Part shown: positions 34,300 through 43,873 of the stretch, piece by piece | How positions within the stretch are numbered: position 1 is the stretch's first letter | Layout of the letters: every line of letters begins with the position of its first letter | Made by a program: the position numbers and the translations under genes | Notes under the pieces: model-generated | What the model was told of the DNA's origin: nothing | Database searches by the model: none | The model's input: the letters and a program-made list of their open reading frames with translations, nothing else | NCBI RefSeq assembly: GCF_945890115.1 | Contig: NZ_CAMDCK010000009.1 | Location: forward strand, 44,657-108,656 | Reading direction: 5' to 3' | DNA from: Sphingorhabdus sp. EL138 | GTDB lineage: Bacteria > Pseudomonadota > Alphaproteobacteria > Sphingomonadales > Sphingomonadaceae | Length of the DNA stretch: 64,000 nucleotides

Positions 34300-34872
34300 A
34301 TGCTGAGCCTGCCCAATCTTCTAACTCTATCGCGAATCTTCGCCGTGCCCATTTTGGTTTTCCTGTTGTGGCCGGGGACCAAGCCAATAAGCGTGCAGCC
34401 GATGCCGCTCGATTATGCCTTAGCATTTGTGTTGTATTGCCTGATGGGCATCACCGATTATTTCGACGGCTATCTCGCCCGCGCGCACGGGACAGTGTCA
34501 AAATTGGGCGTTTTTCTTGATCCCATTGCGGACAAAATCATGATTGCCGCTGTTATCCTGATGTTGGTGTTCACCCGCGATGTGGAGGGGTGGCATGTGA
34601 TTGCCGCGCTCATCATCTTACTGCGTGAAATGATTGTATCGGGCTTGCGCGAGTTTTTGGCAGGGCTTCAGATTTCGGTGCCCGTGTCCAAACTTGCCAA
34701 ATGGAAAACGACTTTTCAATTGGTCTCGCTTGGCGGTGTCATTTTGGCTGGGGCGCTGCCGGACTGGATTTTGCTGAAGCAACTGGCGTTGCTGTTGTTA
34801 TGGATCGCCGCAGTGCTGACGATGATTACCGGCTGGGATTATCTGCGCGTCGGCATAAAGCATATGGATTGA
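34300..34872 (+). CDS. pgsA: CDP-diacylglycerol-glycerol-3-phosphate 3-phosphatidyltransferase
   Basis: It makes phosphatidylglycerol phosphate, committing lipid to the phosphatidylglycerol/cardiolipin branch. The CDP-alcohol phosphotransferase motif is complete: the Asp, Gly, Ala and Arg of DYFDGYLARAHG, then Gly and the two later Asp in LGVFLDPIADK. At 190 residues with four to six membrane helices it has the family's size. moaD follows after 4 bases, so it is first in a pgsA-moaD-moaE transcript. Confidence 0.94.
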   Translation: MLSLPNLLTLSRIFAVPILVFLLWPGTKPISVQPMPLDYALAFVLYCLMGITDYFDGYLARAHGTVSKLGVFLDPIADKIMIAAVILMLVFTRDVEGWHVIAALIILLREMIVSGLREFLAGLQISVPVSKLAKWKTTFQLVSLGGVILAGALPDWILLKQLALLLLWIAAVLTMITGWDYLRVGIKHMD

Positions 34873-34876
34873 CGCC

Positions 34877-35128
34877 ATGAAATTGGTGTATTTTGCGCGT
34901 GTGCGCGAAGCGATTGGGCTGTCATCCGAAGAATGCGATGTGCCGCAGGATGCCCGCAGTGTTGGCGATCTTGTGGCTTGGATTTCCGCGCGTTCCGAAG
35001 AACATGCCTGCGCATTACAGGACCTTTCACGCCTGCGCTTCGCGTTGGACCAAGAAATGGTTGCGGACGATGCTCTGCTTGGTGCGGCGCAAGAACTGGC
35101 GATCTTTCCTCCGGTCACCGGCGGATGA
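34877..35128 (+). CDS. moaD: Molybdopterin synthase small subunit
   Basis: This ubiquitin-fold sulfur carrier gives its C-terminal thiocarboxylate to MoaE during molybdopterin formation. The 83-residue protein ends with the required Gly-Gly (FPPVTGG). The stop overlaps the start of moaE (ATGA). Molybdopterin is needed, for example, by the partner of the IorA-like subunit at 10761. Confidence 0.95.
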   Translation: MKLVYFARVREAIGLSSEECDVPQDARSVGDLVAWISARSEEHACALQDLSRLRFALDQEMVADDALLGAAQELAIFPPVTGG

Positions 35129-35565
35129 AAATAGTACGGATTAGCAACGCGGCGATCCAGCCCGATGAGGGCTTGGCTGCCCTTGCGGGTCTTGGCGGCG
35201 GTGCGGTGTCGAGTTTCACGGGTATCGCGCGCGATGATGGCGGGGTAACCGCGATTGAATTGGAGCATTATCCCGGCATGACCGAGGCAAGTCTTTCAAG
35301 CCTCATAGAAGCCGCCACAGCGCGATGGTCGTTGCTGGGCGCCATCATCACACACCGCGTCGGAATTGTGCCTGTGGGCGCTCCTGTGGTCGTTGTCGGC
35401 GCCGCTTCGCTACACAGGGCGGCGGCACTGGAGGCAACGGCGTTCCTCATTGACCGGTTGAAGACCGAAGCGCCATTTTGGAAGCGCGAGCATTATGCCG
35501 ATGGCACTGCAAAATGGGTCGACGCCAAAGCGAGCGATGACGCCCGCGCCGAACGCTGGGCATAA
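35125..35565 (+). CDS. moaE: Molybdopterin synthase catalytic subunit
   Basis: It converts precursor Z (cyclic pyranopterin phosphate) to molybdopterin with sulfur from MoaD. The 146-residue protein shows GAVSSFTGIARDD, ELEHYPGM and the active-site Lys region KTEAPFWKREHYADG. The ATG overlaps the moaD stop, so translation is coupled. The stop TAA is immediately followed by the stop of the converging oxyR gene. Confidence 0.95.
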   Translation: MKIVRISNAAIQPDEGLAALAGLGGGAVSSFTGIARDDGGVTAIELEHYPGMTEASLSSLIEAATARWSLLGAIITHRVGIVPVGAPVVVVGAASLHRAAALEATAFLIDRLKTEAPFWKREHYADGTAKWVDAKASDDARAERWA

Positions 35566-36471
35566 TTATGCGGCGTGCAAACCGCGCAGCGCGTCCGCCA
35601 GAAGTTCAAACTCCTCACGCCGGGGACTGTTTGTGCGCCAAACAAGCGCTATCTCGCGGGACGCATATTCTGCGTTTAACGGGCGCGCCTGCACATCGGT
35701 GCCGTTTAACAATCCCGCTTTAACGGCCATTTCGGGGATGATCGTAATGCCAAGGCCGTTATCGACCATTTGCACCAAAGTATGCAGCGACGTTCCCAGC
35801 ATCGTGGCAAAGGCGCGTATTTCGGGGCGGTTGCAGGCGGCCAGAGCATGGTCTTTCAAGCAATGGCCATCGACCAGCAAAAGCAGGCGGCTTTCATCGA
35901 TCAGTTCGGGCTTGATGCTCTCGGGCGGGTCGCGCGGGTCGTCCTTGGGAAATGCCACAAACAAGCGGTCATTAAACAAAGTCGCTTTTTCAATATCGCC
36001 AGCGGCAAAGGGCAGCGCCAGCAATACACAATCGACCTGTCCATGATGCAAGGCGTCAATTGCGGCGGCGCTGGCTTCTTCGCGCAAATATAATTTCAGG
36101 TCGGGATATTGCTTGCGCAATGCGGGCAATAATTTGGGCAGCAAAAACGGCGCGATCGTGGGAATGACACTCATCCGAAGATCATCGGCCAATGGCGTGC
36201 CCGCTGAACGTGCCATTTCCGCCAGCTCCTCTGCTTCACGCAATATGCGGTGGGCCTTGGCTACCATCTTGTTGCCCAGCGGCGTGAAGCGAACAACGCG
36301 GCGCGTACGCTCCACCAACATCAGGCCAAGCAAGGACTCTAACTCGCGGATGCCCGCTGAGAGCGTCGATTGCGTGACGAAAGTGGCCTCTGCGGCCTTT
36401 CCAAAATGGCCATGCTCTTGCAGTGCCACCAGATATTGCAGCTGTTTTAGGGTTGGAAGATATGTGCTCAT
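35566..36471 (-). CDS. oxyR: LysR-type peroxide sensor OxyR
   Basis: It activates antioxidant genes when peroxide forms a disulfide in the protein. The 301-residue protein has an N-terminal winged helix ([20 protein letters not shown], residues 24-44) and a substrate-like C-terminal domain. The two redox cysteines, C204 and C213 in [14 protein letters not shown], have the same 9-residue spacing as E. coli OxyR C199-C208, which separates it from other LysR proteins. It is divergent from cysE; an inverted repeat lies in front of its start. Confidence 0.93.
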   Translation of the reverse strand: MSTYLPTLKQLQYLVALQEHGHFGKAAEATFVTQSTLSAGIRELESLLGLMLVERTRRVVRFTPLGNKMVAKAHRILREAEELAEMARSAGTPLADDLRMSVIPTIAPFLLPKLLPALRKQYPDLKLYLREEASAAAIDALHHGQVDCVLLALPFAAGDIEKATLFNDRLFVAFPKDDPRDPPESIKPELIDESRLLLLVDGHCLKDHALAACNRPEIRAFATMLGTSLHTLVQMVDNGLGITIIPEMAVKAGLLNGTDVQARPLNAEYASREIALVWRTNSPRREEFELLADALRGLHAA

Positions 36472-36479
36472 AAATCGTT

Positions 36480-36495
36480 CCTATTAATCAATAGG
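36480..36495. promoter_or_regulatory. Inverted repeat in the oxyR/cysE control region
   Basis: CCTATT-AATC-AATAGG is a perfect palindrome 9 bases upstream of the oxyR ATG. The ATAG/CTAT half-sites resemble OxyR binding sites, and another ATAG-containing stretch (ATAGATATAAATATC) lies about 30 bases further. Autoregulation by OxyR is inferred. Confidence 0.45.
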
Positions 36496-36627
36496 GAGTA
36501 TATAATCGTTTTTACCAATTTTTATAGATATAAATATCGGCAAACTGCATCCTTTGCTGGAAAAACCCACCCGAACGTCTTAGCTTGGATACAATCAACG
36601 GGTCCGGCAAAGGCCAGAAGTGTCATT

Positions 36628-37350
36628 ATGTTTATTTCTAATCTCATCGACTATCTCGACTCGATCAAAGAACGCGACCCGGCGCCGCGCTCACGTTGGG
36701 AGATATTATTATATCCCGGCGTATGGGCCGTGGGCTATCACCGCATCGCGCATTGGTTGTTTTTGGGGCATATGTTTTTTCTGGCGCGGCTGGTCAATCA
36801 TTTTGCGCGCTTCCTGACGGGTATAGATATCCACCCTGGCGCGAAAATTGGCAGCAATTTTTTCCTCGACCATGGCTTTAGCGTGATTGGCGAAACGGCG
36901 GAAATCGGCGACAACGTGACCATGTATCAAAATGTCACGCTTGGCGGGACCAATCCGACGACGGGAATTGGTGGAAAGCGGCATCCGACGATATTGGATG
37001 ATGTCATCATCGGTTCGGGTGCGCAGATATTGGGGCCCATTACGGTTGGTGAACGTGCGCGTATTGGCGCGGCTGCGGTCGTGACAGACGATGTGCCAGC
37101 AGGCGCGACCATGGTTGGTCAAAAAGCGCGTTCGACCTTGGTAAATGCCGAAACCTATGCGCGGGATTTCATGCCATATGGCACGCCCTGCCGCGAAATG
37201 TTCGATCCTGCGACGCAAAGCCTTGAGATCATGCAATGCGAGATTGAAAGCTTGCGCAAGAAAGTGGCCGAGTTGATGGCACAGCGCGATGCCGCCTCCA
37301 ATGTGACGCCTGCCAAGCCGCGTTCAACCAAGGGACGCAAGGTCAGTTGA
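36628..37350 (+). CDS. cysE: Serine O-acetyltransferase
   Basis: It makes O-acetylserine, the direct precursor of cysteine. The 240-residue protein has the helical N-terminal part and the left-handed beta-helix of hexapeptide repeats (about residues 65-165). The catalytic Asp-His pair is in [12 protein letters not shown], and [15 protein letters not shown] with the second His is also present. The C-terminal tail (residues 200-240) is a charged coil with a Lys-rich end. It is divergent from oxyR, which fits control of thiol supply during oxidative stress, and overlaps the DUF2794 gene. Confidence 0.93.
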   Translation: MFISNLIDYLDSIKERDPAPRSRWEILLYPGVWAVGYHRIAHWLFLGHMFFLARLVNHFARFLTGIDIHPGAKIGSNFFLDHGFSVIGETAEIGDNVTMYQNVTLGGTNPTTGIGGKRHPTILDDVIIGSGAQILGPITVGERARIGAAAVVTDDVPAGATMVGQKARSTLVNAETYARDFMPYGTPCREMFDPATQSLEIMQCEIESLRKKVAELMAQRDAASNVTPAKPRSTKGRKVS

Positions 37351-37691
37351 GCGCCGTCATCACGCCCTTTCCCGGGGTTAGCCGCCACAATCAGGTCGGC
37401 TTTGAAAAAAATGAGCTGACGCAGATCCTGAACCTATATGGTCGGATGGTCGCGGCGGGAAACTGGCGCGATTATGCCATTGATTTGGGCCGCGACGCCG
37501 CTGTGTTCAGCATGTTCCGCCGCGCGACCGAGCGCCCCGAATATCGCATCGAAAAACGCCCCGCCTTGCGCAACCGCCAAGGCATGTGGGCGTTGGTCGG
37601 CGAAGGCGGCGCGATCCTGAAACGTGGCCATGATCTGGGGCCAGTGCTGGCGCCTGTCGAACGCAAGTTGATGAAACTGGTCGACGCATAA
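37347..37691 (+). CDS. DUF2794 family protein
   Basis: The 114-residue protein belongs to the alphaproteobacterial DUF2794 group of unknown function. It shows the typical N-terminal motif [20 protein letters not shown] and the later [20 protein letters not shown] segment. Its start is a TTG overlapping the cysE stop (TTGA), so translation is probably coupled. A strong terminator follows directly. Confidence 0.88.
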   Translation: MSAVITPFPGVSRHNQVGFEKNELTQILNLYGRMVAAGNWRDYAIDLGRDAAVFSMFRRATERPEYRIEKRPALRNRQGMWALVGEGGAILKRGHDLGPVLAPVERKLMKLVDA

Positions 37692-37721
37692 AAAAGCCCG
37701 GCCAAAGACCGGGCTTTTTAA
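37690..37721. terminator. Bidirectional terminator after the DUF2794 gene
   Basis: AAGCCCGG (37694-37701) pairs with CCGGGCTT (37709-37716) around a 7-base loop, with an A-run before and a T-run after. It stops cysE-DUF2794 on one strand and the SDR gene on the other. Confidence 0.92.
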
Positions 37722-37738
37722 GATCGCATTGGGATGCC

Positions 37739-38641
37739 TTAACCGAGGGCTTGCAACGCCTTCATGACGGCGACGGATTGTTCGCCGCCCGATTGCGGCA
37801 CCGTTTCGCCGGTGCGGTCGATGATCTTGTCCCATGCTGCGGCGAAACCTTCGACATTGCGGTCTTCCTGACGCAACGCGACGCCGGGGGTCATGGTGAC
37901 ATAGGCCGCGTGATAGCCGCCGCCGCCAGCGCCGATGATCATGTTGGTCGGCGCATCTTCGCTGACCAAATAGAGCGCGGCTGGAACGACATTTTCGGGG
38001 GTGAATTGTTCAAACAGCCCCTCTGGGAAAATATCTTCGGTCATGCGTGTGCCAGCGACGGGCGCAAGCGAGTTGACGCGGACATTATATTTCGCGCCTT
38101 CCAAATGGAGCGTCTTGGTAAAGCCGGCCAGCCCAAGCTTTGCTGCGCCATAATTGGCTTGGCCGAAATTGCCGTACAGACCAGTTGACGAGGTGGTCAT
38201 CAAGATACGGCCATAGGCCTGGTCGCGCATTATGTCCCACACGGCCTTAGTGCAATTGGCCGAGCCCATGACATGGACCTGAAGCACCAGATCGAAATCG
38301 GGCATGTCCATCTTGGCAAAGCTTTTGTCACGCAAGATACCGGCATTGTTGATCAGGATGTGGACGCCGCCAAAGGCCTCTTTTGCCTTTGCCACCATTT
38401 CGACCATTTGGTCATATTCGGTAACGCTGCCGCCATTTGCTATCGCTTCGCCGCCAGCGGCTTTGATTTGCTCAACGACCTGCGCCGCTGCATCAGATGT
38501 GCCCGTACCGTCGCGTGCGCCGCCCAGATCATTAACCACCACTTTGGCACCGCGCTTGGCGAGTTCAAGGGCATAAGCCTTGCCCAAACCGCCGCCTGCA
38601 CCCGTCACAATTGCAACCTTGTCTTTAAAACTGATGGTCAT
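37739..38641 (-). CDS. SDR family enzyme, (3R)-hydroxyacyl-CoA dehydrogenase type
   Basis: The 300-residue protein has TGAGGGLG (NAD-binding), NNAGILRDKSF, a catalytic Ser (MTTSSTGLYG) and YGAAK. The sequence style (GAGGGLGKAYALELAKRGAKVV then VNDLGGARDG) is that of the hydroxyacyl-CoA dehydrogenase part of peroxisomal multifunctional enzyme 2 (HSD17B4). This suggests a role in beta-oxidation or steroid/bile-acid side chain breakdown. No hydratase is fused. The region of 269 bases upstream contains no visible gene. Confidence 0.88.
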   Translation of the reverse strand: MTISFKDKVAIVTGAGGGLGKAYALELAKRGAKVVVNDLGGARDGTGTSDAAAQVVEQIKAAGGEAIANGGSVTEYDQMVEMVAKAKEAFGGVHILINNAGILRDKSFAKMDMPDFDLVLQVHVMGSANCTKAVWDIMRDQAYGRILMTTSSTGLYGNFGQANYGAAKLGLAGFTKTLHLEGAKYNVRVNSLAPVAGTRMTEDIFPEGLFEQFTPENVVPAALYLVSEDAPTNMIIGAGGGGYHAAYVTMTPGVALRQEDRNVEGFAAAWDKIIDRTGETVPQSGGEQSVAVMKALQALG

Positions 38642-38910
38642 AGTCTATCTCCAATAAGCATAACGGACAAAGCCGCCACATTTGCTCGCGTTTTGGCATG
38701 GCCCGTCACTTGACGCAAGCGTAAAGCAAGGTTGGAAAAACTGGCACGAACAGAGAATTTAATCCTAGGGTAAGGATCACCAAATTGCCTTCCACGCGTC
38801 ATCAATGGAGGTTCTAATTCGCAGGCAGCCGCAACGAATTCGCGCTGTTTTGCCAACGCACTTGCAACGCTGATCGGGTTTGGCGTTTCCGCGCGCGGAC
38901 CGATTTCCTT

Positions 38911-39606
38911 TTAGACGGCGTCTTGGTCCAACGAATAGCCCGCCGAACGGACCGTCCGGATGATGTCGCTGTCAAAGCCTTCGTTCAAGGCCTTGCGCAG
39001 ACGGCGGATATGGACATCAACGGTGCGGATTTCGATGTCGCTGTCATGGCCCCAGACGCTATCGAGCAAGCGCTCACGCGAAAAGACATGGCCTGGATAT
39101 TCGAGGAAATGCTTGAGCAGCCGGTACTCGGTCGGACCCAAAGGCACCTGCTTACCGCCGCGTTTCACCTTATGCGCGACGGTGTCCATTTCGACATCGC
39201 CAAAGCGCAAGGCTTCACCAGCCAGAGCGGGTCGGACGCGGCGGAGGACCGCCTTCGCGCGGGCAACGAGTTCACGTGGTGAAAATGGCTTTGTGACATA
39301 ATCATCAGCACCGATTTCCAACCCGCGGATGCGATCATCTTCTTCACCGCGCGCCGTTAGCATGATGATGGGTACATTGGCGGTGTTGTCCGACTTGCGC
39401 AGTTGGCGGCATACTTCGATGCCGGATAAATTCTCCAGCATCCAATCGAGCAACACCAGATCAGGTGTGCGCTCCTTGGCCATCAAAAGCGCCTCTTCAC
39501 CGTCGCCAGTGTGTTGGACGTCGAACTCCTCACGCTCAAAATGCCAGCGGACCAGCTCGGCAAGGGCACTGTCGTCTTCAACCAATAGCAATTGCGCCTT
39601 GGGCAT
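38911..39606 (-). CDS. phoB: Phosphate regulon response regulator PhoB
   Basis: This OmpR-family transcription factor turns on phosphate-scavenging genes when phosphorylated by PhoR. The receiver domain has D54 (LVLLDWML), the acidic pair EDD at the N-terminus and KPFS; the winged helix follows from about residue 130 (GPTEYRLLKHFLEYPG). The ATG at 39606 follows GGAGAGAG; a longer frame to 39642 overlaps phoU and is not needed. It is last in the pst-pho series. Confidence 0.95.
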   Translation of the reverse strand: MPKAQLLLVEDDSALAELVRWHFEREEFDVQHTGDGEEALLMAKERTPDLVLLDWMLENLSGIEVCRQLRKSDNTANVPIIMLTARGEEDDRIRGLEIGADDYVTKPFSPRELVARAKAVLRRVRPALAGEALRFGDVEMDTVAHKVKRGGKQVPLGPTEYRLLKHFLEYPGHVFSRERLLDSVWGHDSDIEIRTVDVHIRRLRKALNEGFDSDIIRTVRSAGYSLDQDAV

Positions 39607-39619
39607 ATCTCTCTCCGCT

Positions 39620-40291
39620 TTAAGCGTCGGGCAGGTTTTCACCCGTTTCGGTAAAATAAATCATTTGCGCCACATTGGTGGTGTGATCGCCAATCCGTTC
39701 AAGGTTTTTTGCGGTGAACAGCAAATGGGCCACTTCCGTCGCATTTTCGGGATTTTTGACGACATAAGCAACGAAGTCTACGAACAAATCCTTATTAAGC
39801 TGATCCACCACATCGTCGCGCACCGTAACCGCAAGCGCCAGATCAACGTCGCGCTTTGCATAGGCGTCCATCGCGGTGCGGATCATTTCCACGACGATTT
39901 CACCCATGCGGCCAAGCTGCTCCATCGCGTCTAATGGAATCTTACCCTGCATTTGCGGCACGCGCTTAGCGATATTCTTGGCATAATCGCCAATACGTTC
40001 AATGACCGCCGACATTTTGAGCGCGGCGATGAGTTCACGCAAATCATCCGCCATGGGGGCGCGCAAGGCGATGGTCCGGACGACCAGTCGTTCTACTTCG
40101 GTTTCGAGTACGTCGATGATTTTGTCTTCGGCGCGGATGATTGCGGCTGTGTCCGTATCATGCTCGCGCAACGCCTTCATCGCCGCAATGACGGCAGCCT
40201 CAGCCCGCGCACCCATTTCCGCAATGAGCCCACGGATTTCATCCATATCGTCGTCAAACGCCGTGATTGTGTGCTTCGTGCCCGTGGTCAT
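39620..40291 (-). CDS. phoU: Phosphate transport regulator PhoU
   Basis: It damps PhoR and Pst activity when phosphate is plentiful. The 223-residue protein consists of two three-helix PhoU domains with the metal-binding signatures ERIGDYAKNIAKR and ERIGDHTTNVAQ. It lies between pstB (11-base gap) and phoB (13-base gap). Confidence 0.95.
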   Translation of the reverse strand: MTTGTKHTITAFDDDMDEIRGLIAEMGARAEAAVIAAMKALREHDTDTAAIIRAEDKIIDVLETEVERLVVRTIALRAPMADDLRELIAALKMSAVIERIGDYAKNIAKRVPQMQGKIPLDAMEQLGRMGEIVVEMIRTAMDAYAKRDVDLALAVTVRDDVVDQLNKDLFVDFVAYVVKNPENATEVAHLLFTAKNLERIGDHTTNVAQMIYFTETGENLPDA

Positions 40292-40302
40292 ATCGCAATT
40301 TC

Positions 40303-41097
40303 CTAACCGTAACGGCCTGTTATATAATCTTTGGTGCGGTCTTCGCGTGGATTGGTAAATATGTCCGACGTTTCGCCAAATTCAATCAAATGCCCCAAAT
40401 GGAAAAAGGCGGTGCGTTGCGAAACGCGCGCGGCCTGCTGCATATTGTGGGTCACGATGATGATAGCATATTTTCCGCGCAGGTCGTGAATTAACTCCTC
40501 GATCCGCGCCGTAGCGATTGGGTCAAGCGCGGAGCAAGGTTCATCCATCAGTATGACTTCAGGATCCACCGCAATGGCGCGGGCAATGCACAGACGCTGC
40601 TGCTGACCGCCGGAGAGCGCCGTTCCGCTCTCGCTCAGGCGGTCCTTGACCTCGGTCCACAATCCAGCGCGGGTGAGTGACGTCTCGACGATGTGATCCA
40701 ACTCGGCCTTACCGCTGGCGAGACCGTGGATGCGTGGGCCATAAGCAACATTGTCGTAAATCGATTTCGGGAATGGATTTGGCTTTTGAAACACCATTCC
40801 GACGCGCGCACGCAATTGCACGACATCCATGCCAGATGCATAAATGTCTTCCCCGTCGAGCAGTATCTGGCCTTCCACGCGGGCCCCTGCGACGGTGTCG
40901 TTCATCCGGTTCAATGACCGCAGGAATGTGGACTTTCCGCAACCCGAAGGACCGATAAACGCGGTCACATTTTCCCGATCAACGTCGATCGAAACGTCGT
41001 TAATGGCTTGCTTGTCGCCATAATATACATTCACATTGCGAGTGGATATTTTGGCTGTTCCCGGGGTTACGCCCACATTGAAGTCCTTTGTTTTCAT
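40303..41097 (-). CDS. pstB: Phosphate ABC transporter ATP-binding protein
   Basis: It supplies ATP hydrolysis for high-affinity phosphate import. The 264-residue protein has Walker [10 protein letters not shown], the signature LSGGQQQRL, Walker B VILMDEP and the switch His in VTHNM. It stands 3 bases after pstA, in the standard order. Confidence 0.96.
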   Translation of the reverse strand: MKTKDFNVGVTPGTAKISTRNVNVYYGDKQAINDVSIDVDRENVTAFIGPSGCGKSTFLRSLNRMNDTVAGARVEGQILLDGEDIYASGMDVVQLRARVGMVFQKPNPFPKSIYDNVAYGPRIHGLASGKAELDHIVETSLTRAGLWTEVKDRLSESGTALSGGQQQRLCIARAIAVDPEVILMDEPCSALDPIATARIEELIHDLRGKYAIIIVTHNMQQAARVSQRTAFFHLGHLIEFGETSDIFTNPREDRTKDYITGRYG

Positions 41098-41100
41098 AGA

Positions 41101-42366
41101 TCACCAACGCGTTTCAAAACGGTTGCGAAGATAGATGGCAAGGGCGTTCATGCCCAACAAGAATATCAGCAACACAATGATTGCGGCGCTGGTTTTTTCA
41201 ATAAATCCCTGATTGACCTCGTCCGACCAAAGATAGATTTGAACAGGCAAAGCGGTTGTCGCGTCGGTGAAACCTTCGGGTGCAGCCGGGATGAAGGCAC
41301 GCATGCCAATCATCAGCAGCGGCGCAGTTTCACCCAAGGCGCGGGCCATGCCGATAATAGTGCCCGTTAATATGCCGGGCAGGGCAAGCGGGAGCACATG
41401 GTGGAAAACGACTTGCACAGGCGAGGCCCCAATGCCCAACGCCGCCTCACGGATTGACGGTGGCACGGACTTGACCGCATTGCGGCCCGCAATGACGATG
41501 ACCGGCATCGTCATCAAAGCGAGCGTTAAACCGCCGACCAATGCAGACGAACGCGGCATACCGAACACGGTCAGGAAAACCGCCAGACCCAACAGACCAA
41601 AGATGATGGAGGGCACGGCCGCCAAATTGTTGATCGACACTTCAATCATGTCGGTCAGTTTGTTCTTGGTGGCATATTCCTCAAGATATAACGCAGCCAG
41701 CACGCCGACCGGGAAAGCGAGCATCAGGGTAATCGCCATGGTCATCAGCGATCCCTTGAACGCGGCCCAGATACCAACCGCCGATGGGTCAGTGGCATCG
41801 GCACCTGTCAGGAATGTCCAGTTAAAGCCCGTGCGCAACGCATCTTTTTGCGCCAGCGCGGCAACTGTCTGCTCGGCTGCACGCTCACCATCGCGCTTGA
41901 ACGCCACATCCAATCGCGAGTCCACGGGCAACCACAGTTGCTGCTGTGATGTGACGAGGCCGGGATTATCCATTAACATCTGCCGCACATTGCCTGCCGC
42001 ACCACTGGTCAAAAGACCTTCGCTGATCTCGCCATATTGCTGGCTGATGGCAAGTTCAACAATGCCGGGAATATCCATAGAATTAAGCGCGGCATCGGCG
42101 TTAGGGCCACTGATTGCAGCAGCGGTTGTGCCGGACGTTAACGCGGGAAAGTCAAAATCGACCGCAATTTCGGTGCGTTGAAAACCACGCAAGCCTTGGC
42201 CCAGCATGGTGAAAAGCAAAAAGGCGAGGAACAAAGTCGACAAGGTAACAGCCAGAAAGCCCATGACCTTAAAGCGACGCTCGGCCGCATAGCGCCGCGC
42301 GATGCGCTTTTGCATGATTTTGCCGTTCCAGTCGGTGGGCGTCGGATCCATGATGGCTTCACTCAT
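41101..42366 (-). CDS. pstA: Phosphate ABC transporter permease PstA, with DUF3333 extension
   Basis: This is one of the two membrane channels of the Pst importer. At 421 residues it is longer than E. coli PstA (296) because of a large periplasmic domain (DUF3333 type, about residues 60-190) after the first helix. The permease core with the EAA-type loop (REAALGIGASPVQVVFHHVLPLA) is at the C-terminal half. It overlaps the end of pstC by 8 bases, indicating coupled translation. Confidence 0.93.
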   Translation of the reverse strand: MSEAIMDPTPTDWNGKIMQKRIARRYAAERRFKVMGFLAVTLSTLFLAFLLFTMLGQGLRGFQRTEIAVDFDFPALTSGTTAAAISGPNADAALNSMDIPGIVELAISQQYGEISEGLLTSGAAGNVRQMLMDNPGLVTSQQQLWLPVDSRLDVAFKRDGERAAEQTVAALAQKDALRTGFNWTFLTGADATDPSAVGIWAAFKGSLMTMAITLMLAFPVGVLAALYLEEYATKNKLTDMIEVSINNLAAVPSIIFGLLGLAVFLTVFGMPRSSALVGGLTLALMTMPVIVIAGRNAVKSVPPSIREAALGIGASPVQVVFHHVLPLALPGILTGTIIGMARALGETAPLLMIGMRAFIPAAPEGFTDATTALPVQIYLWSDEVNQGFIEKTSAAIIVLLIFLLGMNALAIYLRNRFETRW

Positions 42367-43759
42367 ATGCTTCCCGATATTTTTTCACGACGCGCAAAGC
42401 GACATAATTGAGGAAGAATGTTGTCACGAACAGCGCAAGCCCCAAGGCGAACGCCGCCAATGTATGCGGGCTTCCAAAATCCTGATCACCGGTCAAAAGT
42501 GCAACAATCTGAACGGTCACGGTGGTGATGGTGGCAAACGGGTTAGCGGTGAGGTTCGCCGTATAACCCGCCGCCATTACCACGATCATGGTTTCGCCAA
42601 TCGCGCGGCTAACGGCGAGCAATACGCCGCCGACAACGCCGGGCAGGGCGGCGGGCAATAATACCTGTTTGATGGTTTCGCTCTTGGTGGCGCCCATGGC
42701 AAGGCTCCCGTCGCGCATCGCATTGGGAACTGCAGCAATGCTATCATCGGACATGGACGACACCAACGGTATGATCATCACACCCATCACGATGCCAGCG
42801 GCCAAGGCATTGTCGGAGGCCGCATTGCTGACGCCAAGCATGACGGCAAAGTCACGCACAGCGGGTGCCACTGTCAATGCGGCAAAATATCCATATACCA
42901 CAGTTGGCACACCGGCGAGAATTTCGAGGATAGGCTTCATCCATTTACGCACAGTTGCGGACGCATATTGCGTCAGGAAAATCGCACTCATCAAACCCAA
43001 TGGAATGGCGACAATCATCGCGATGATCGCGCCGATGAAAATCGTTCCCCAGAATAACGGAATCGCGCCATAACCATTGTCTGCCCCGGGCGTCACAACC
43101 GACTTTGGGTTCCATTCAGCACCAAACAGAAATTCAAATGGCGATACCATCGAGAAGAAACGCCATGATTCAAAAATCAACGAGGCAAAAATTCCGAGCG
43201 TTGTAAGAATTGCAATCAGTGATGCGACCAGTAACCCGAACATGACAACGCGTTCGACCTTGCTGCGGGCGCGAAAATCGGGCTTTATGCGGGTGAATGC
43301 ATATGCGCCGCCGGCGAAGAGCAGCAACAATGTCGCGGCAACGCCAATCCATTTATAATAAGACAATGCGCCTTTGTATAAAGGGACGAGCTTTTCGCTC
43401 TCATCCTGAAACGCAGCGGTTTGGAAACCTTGTGCAATCGCCCGCGCTTCCGACAAGATCGCCGCGCGCGCAAAACCTTCTTGCGGCAGGTCGGCTGCCG
43501 CAGGGGCCGACAGCACCATATTGGTGACCAATGCCGGGGAAATCGACTGCCAGATGAACATGAAAACAAGTGCAGGCGCAATGGCGCAGATCGCGACAAA
43601 CCAGCCGTGATAATAAGGCAAGCTGTTTACGGTGCCACGCGGACCATTTTTTGCACTGCGCACAAACGCAGCGGCACGCGCACGCCCAGCGATCCAACCA
43701 ATCAGGCCGAGACCAAGGACAAGGAAGAGCAATGCCGTTCCAGTCATAAACTTAACCAT
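42359..43759 (-). CDS. pstC: Phosphate ABC transporter permease PstC, long form
   Basis: This is the second membrane channel of the Pst importer. The 466-residue protein carries an N-terminal extension of about 150 residues with two helices and a periplasmic loop. The permease core with MRDGSLAMGATKSETIKQVLLP follows in the C-terminal half. Such long PstC proteins, paired with a DUF3333 PstA, are usual in alphaproteobacteria. A hairpin precedes it, between pstS and pstC. Confidence 0.92.
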   Translation of the reverse strand: MVKFMTGTALLFLVLGLGLIGWIAGRARAAAFVRSAKNGPRGTVNSLPYYHGWFVAICAIAPALVFMFIWQSISPALVTNMVLSAPAAADLPQEGFARAAILSEARAIAQGFQTAAFQDESEKLVPLYKGALSYYKWIGVAATLLLLFAGGAYAFTRIKPDFRARSKVERVVMFGLLVASLIAILTTLGIFASLIFESWRFFSMVSPFEFLFGAEWNPKSVVTPGADNGYGAIPLFWGTIFIGAIIAMIVAIPLGLMSAIFLTQYASATVRKWMKPILEILAGVPTVVYGYFAALTVAPAVRDFAVMLGVSNAASDNALAAGIVMGVMIIPLVSSMSDDSIAAVPNAMRDGSLAMGATKSETIKQVLLPAALPGVVGGVLLAVSRAIGETMIVVMAAGYTANLTANPFATITTVTVQIVALLTGDQDFGSPHTLAAFALGLALFVTTFFLNYVALRVVKKYREAYE

Positions 43760-43816
43760 GCTCCCTTGGACCAGATGATCCGAAACCCGTCATACACAAC
43801 GCCCAGAAATAGCATA

Positions 43817-43848
43817 GGCTTGGATCAGACGGAGATTCGATCCAAGCC
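43817..43848 (-). terminator. Stem-loop between pstS and pstC
   Basis: GGCTTGGATC (43817-43826) pairs perfectly with GATCCAAGCC (43839-43848), with a 12-base loop. There is no T-run, so it is more probably an mRNA stabiliser or attenuator that keeps PstS in excess over the membrane subunits. Confidence 0.75.
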
Positions 43849-43873
43849 CATAGACGCCATCATTGTTGCACTT

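Noticed and set aside
41267..42181. 304-codon plus-strand frame opposite pstA
   Set aside because: Antisense of a membrane protein gene; its apparent composition follows from the codons of pstA.
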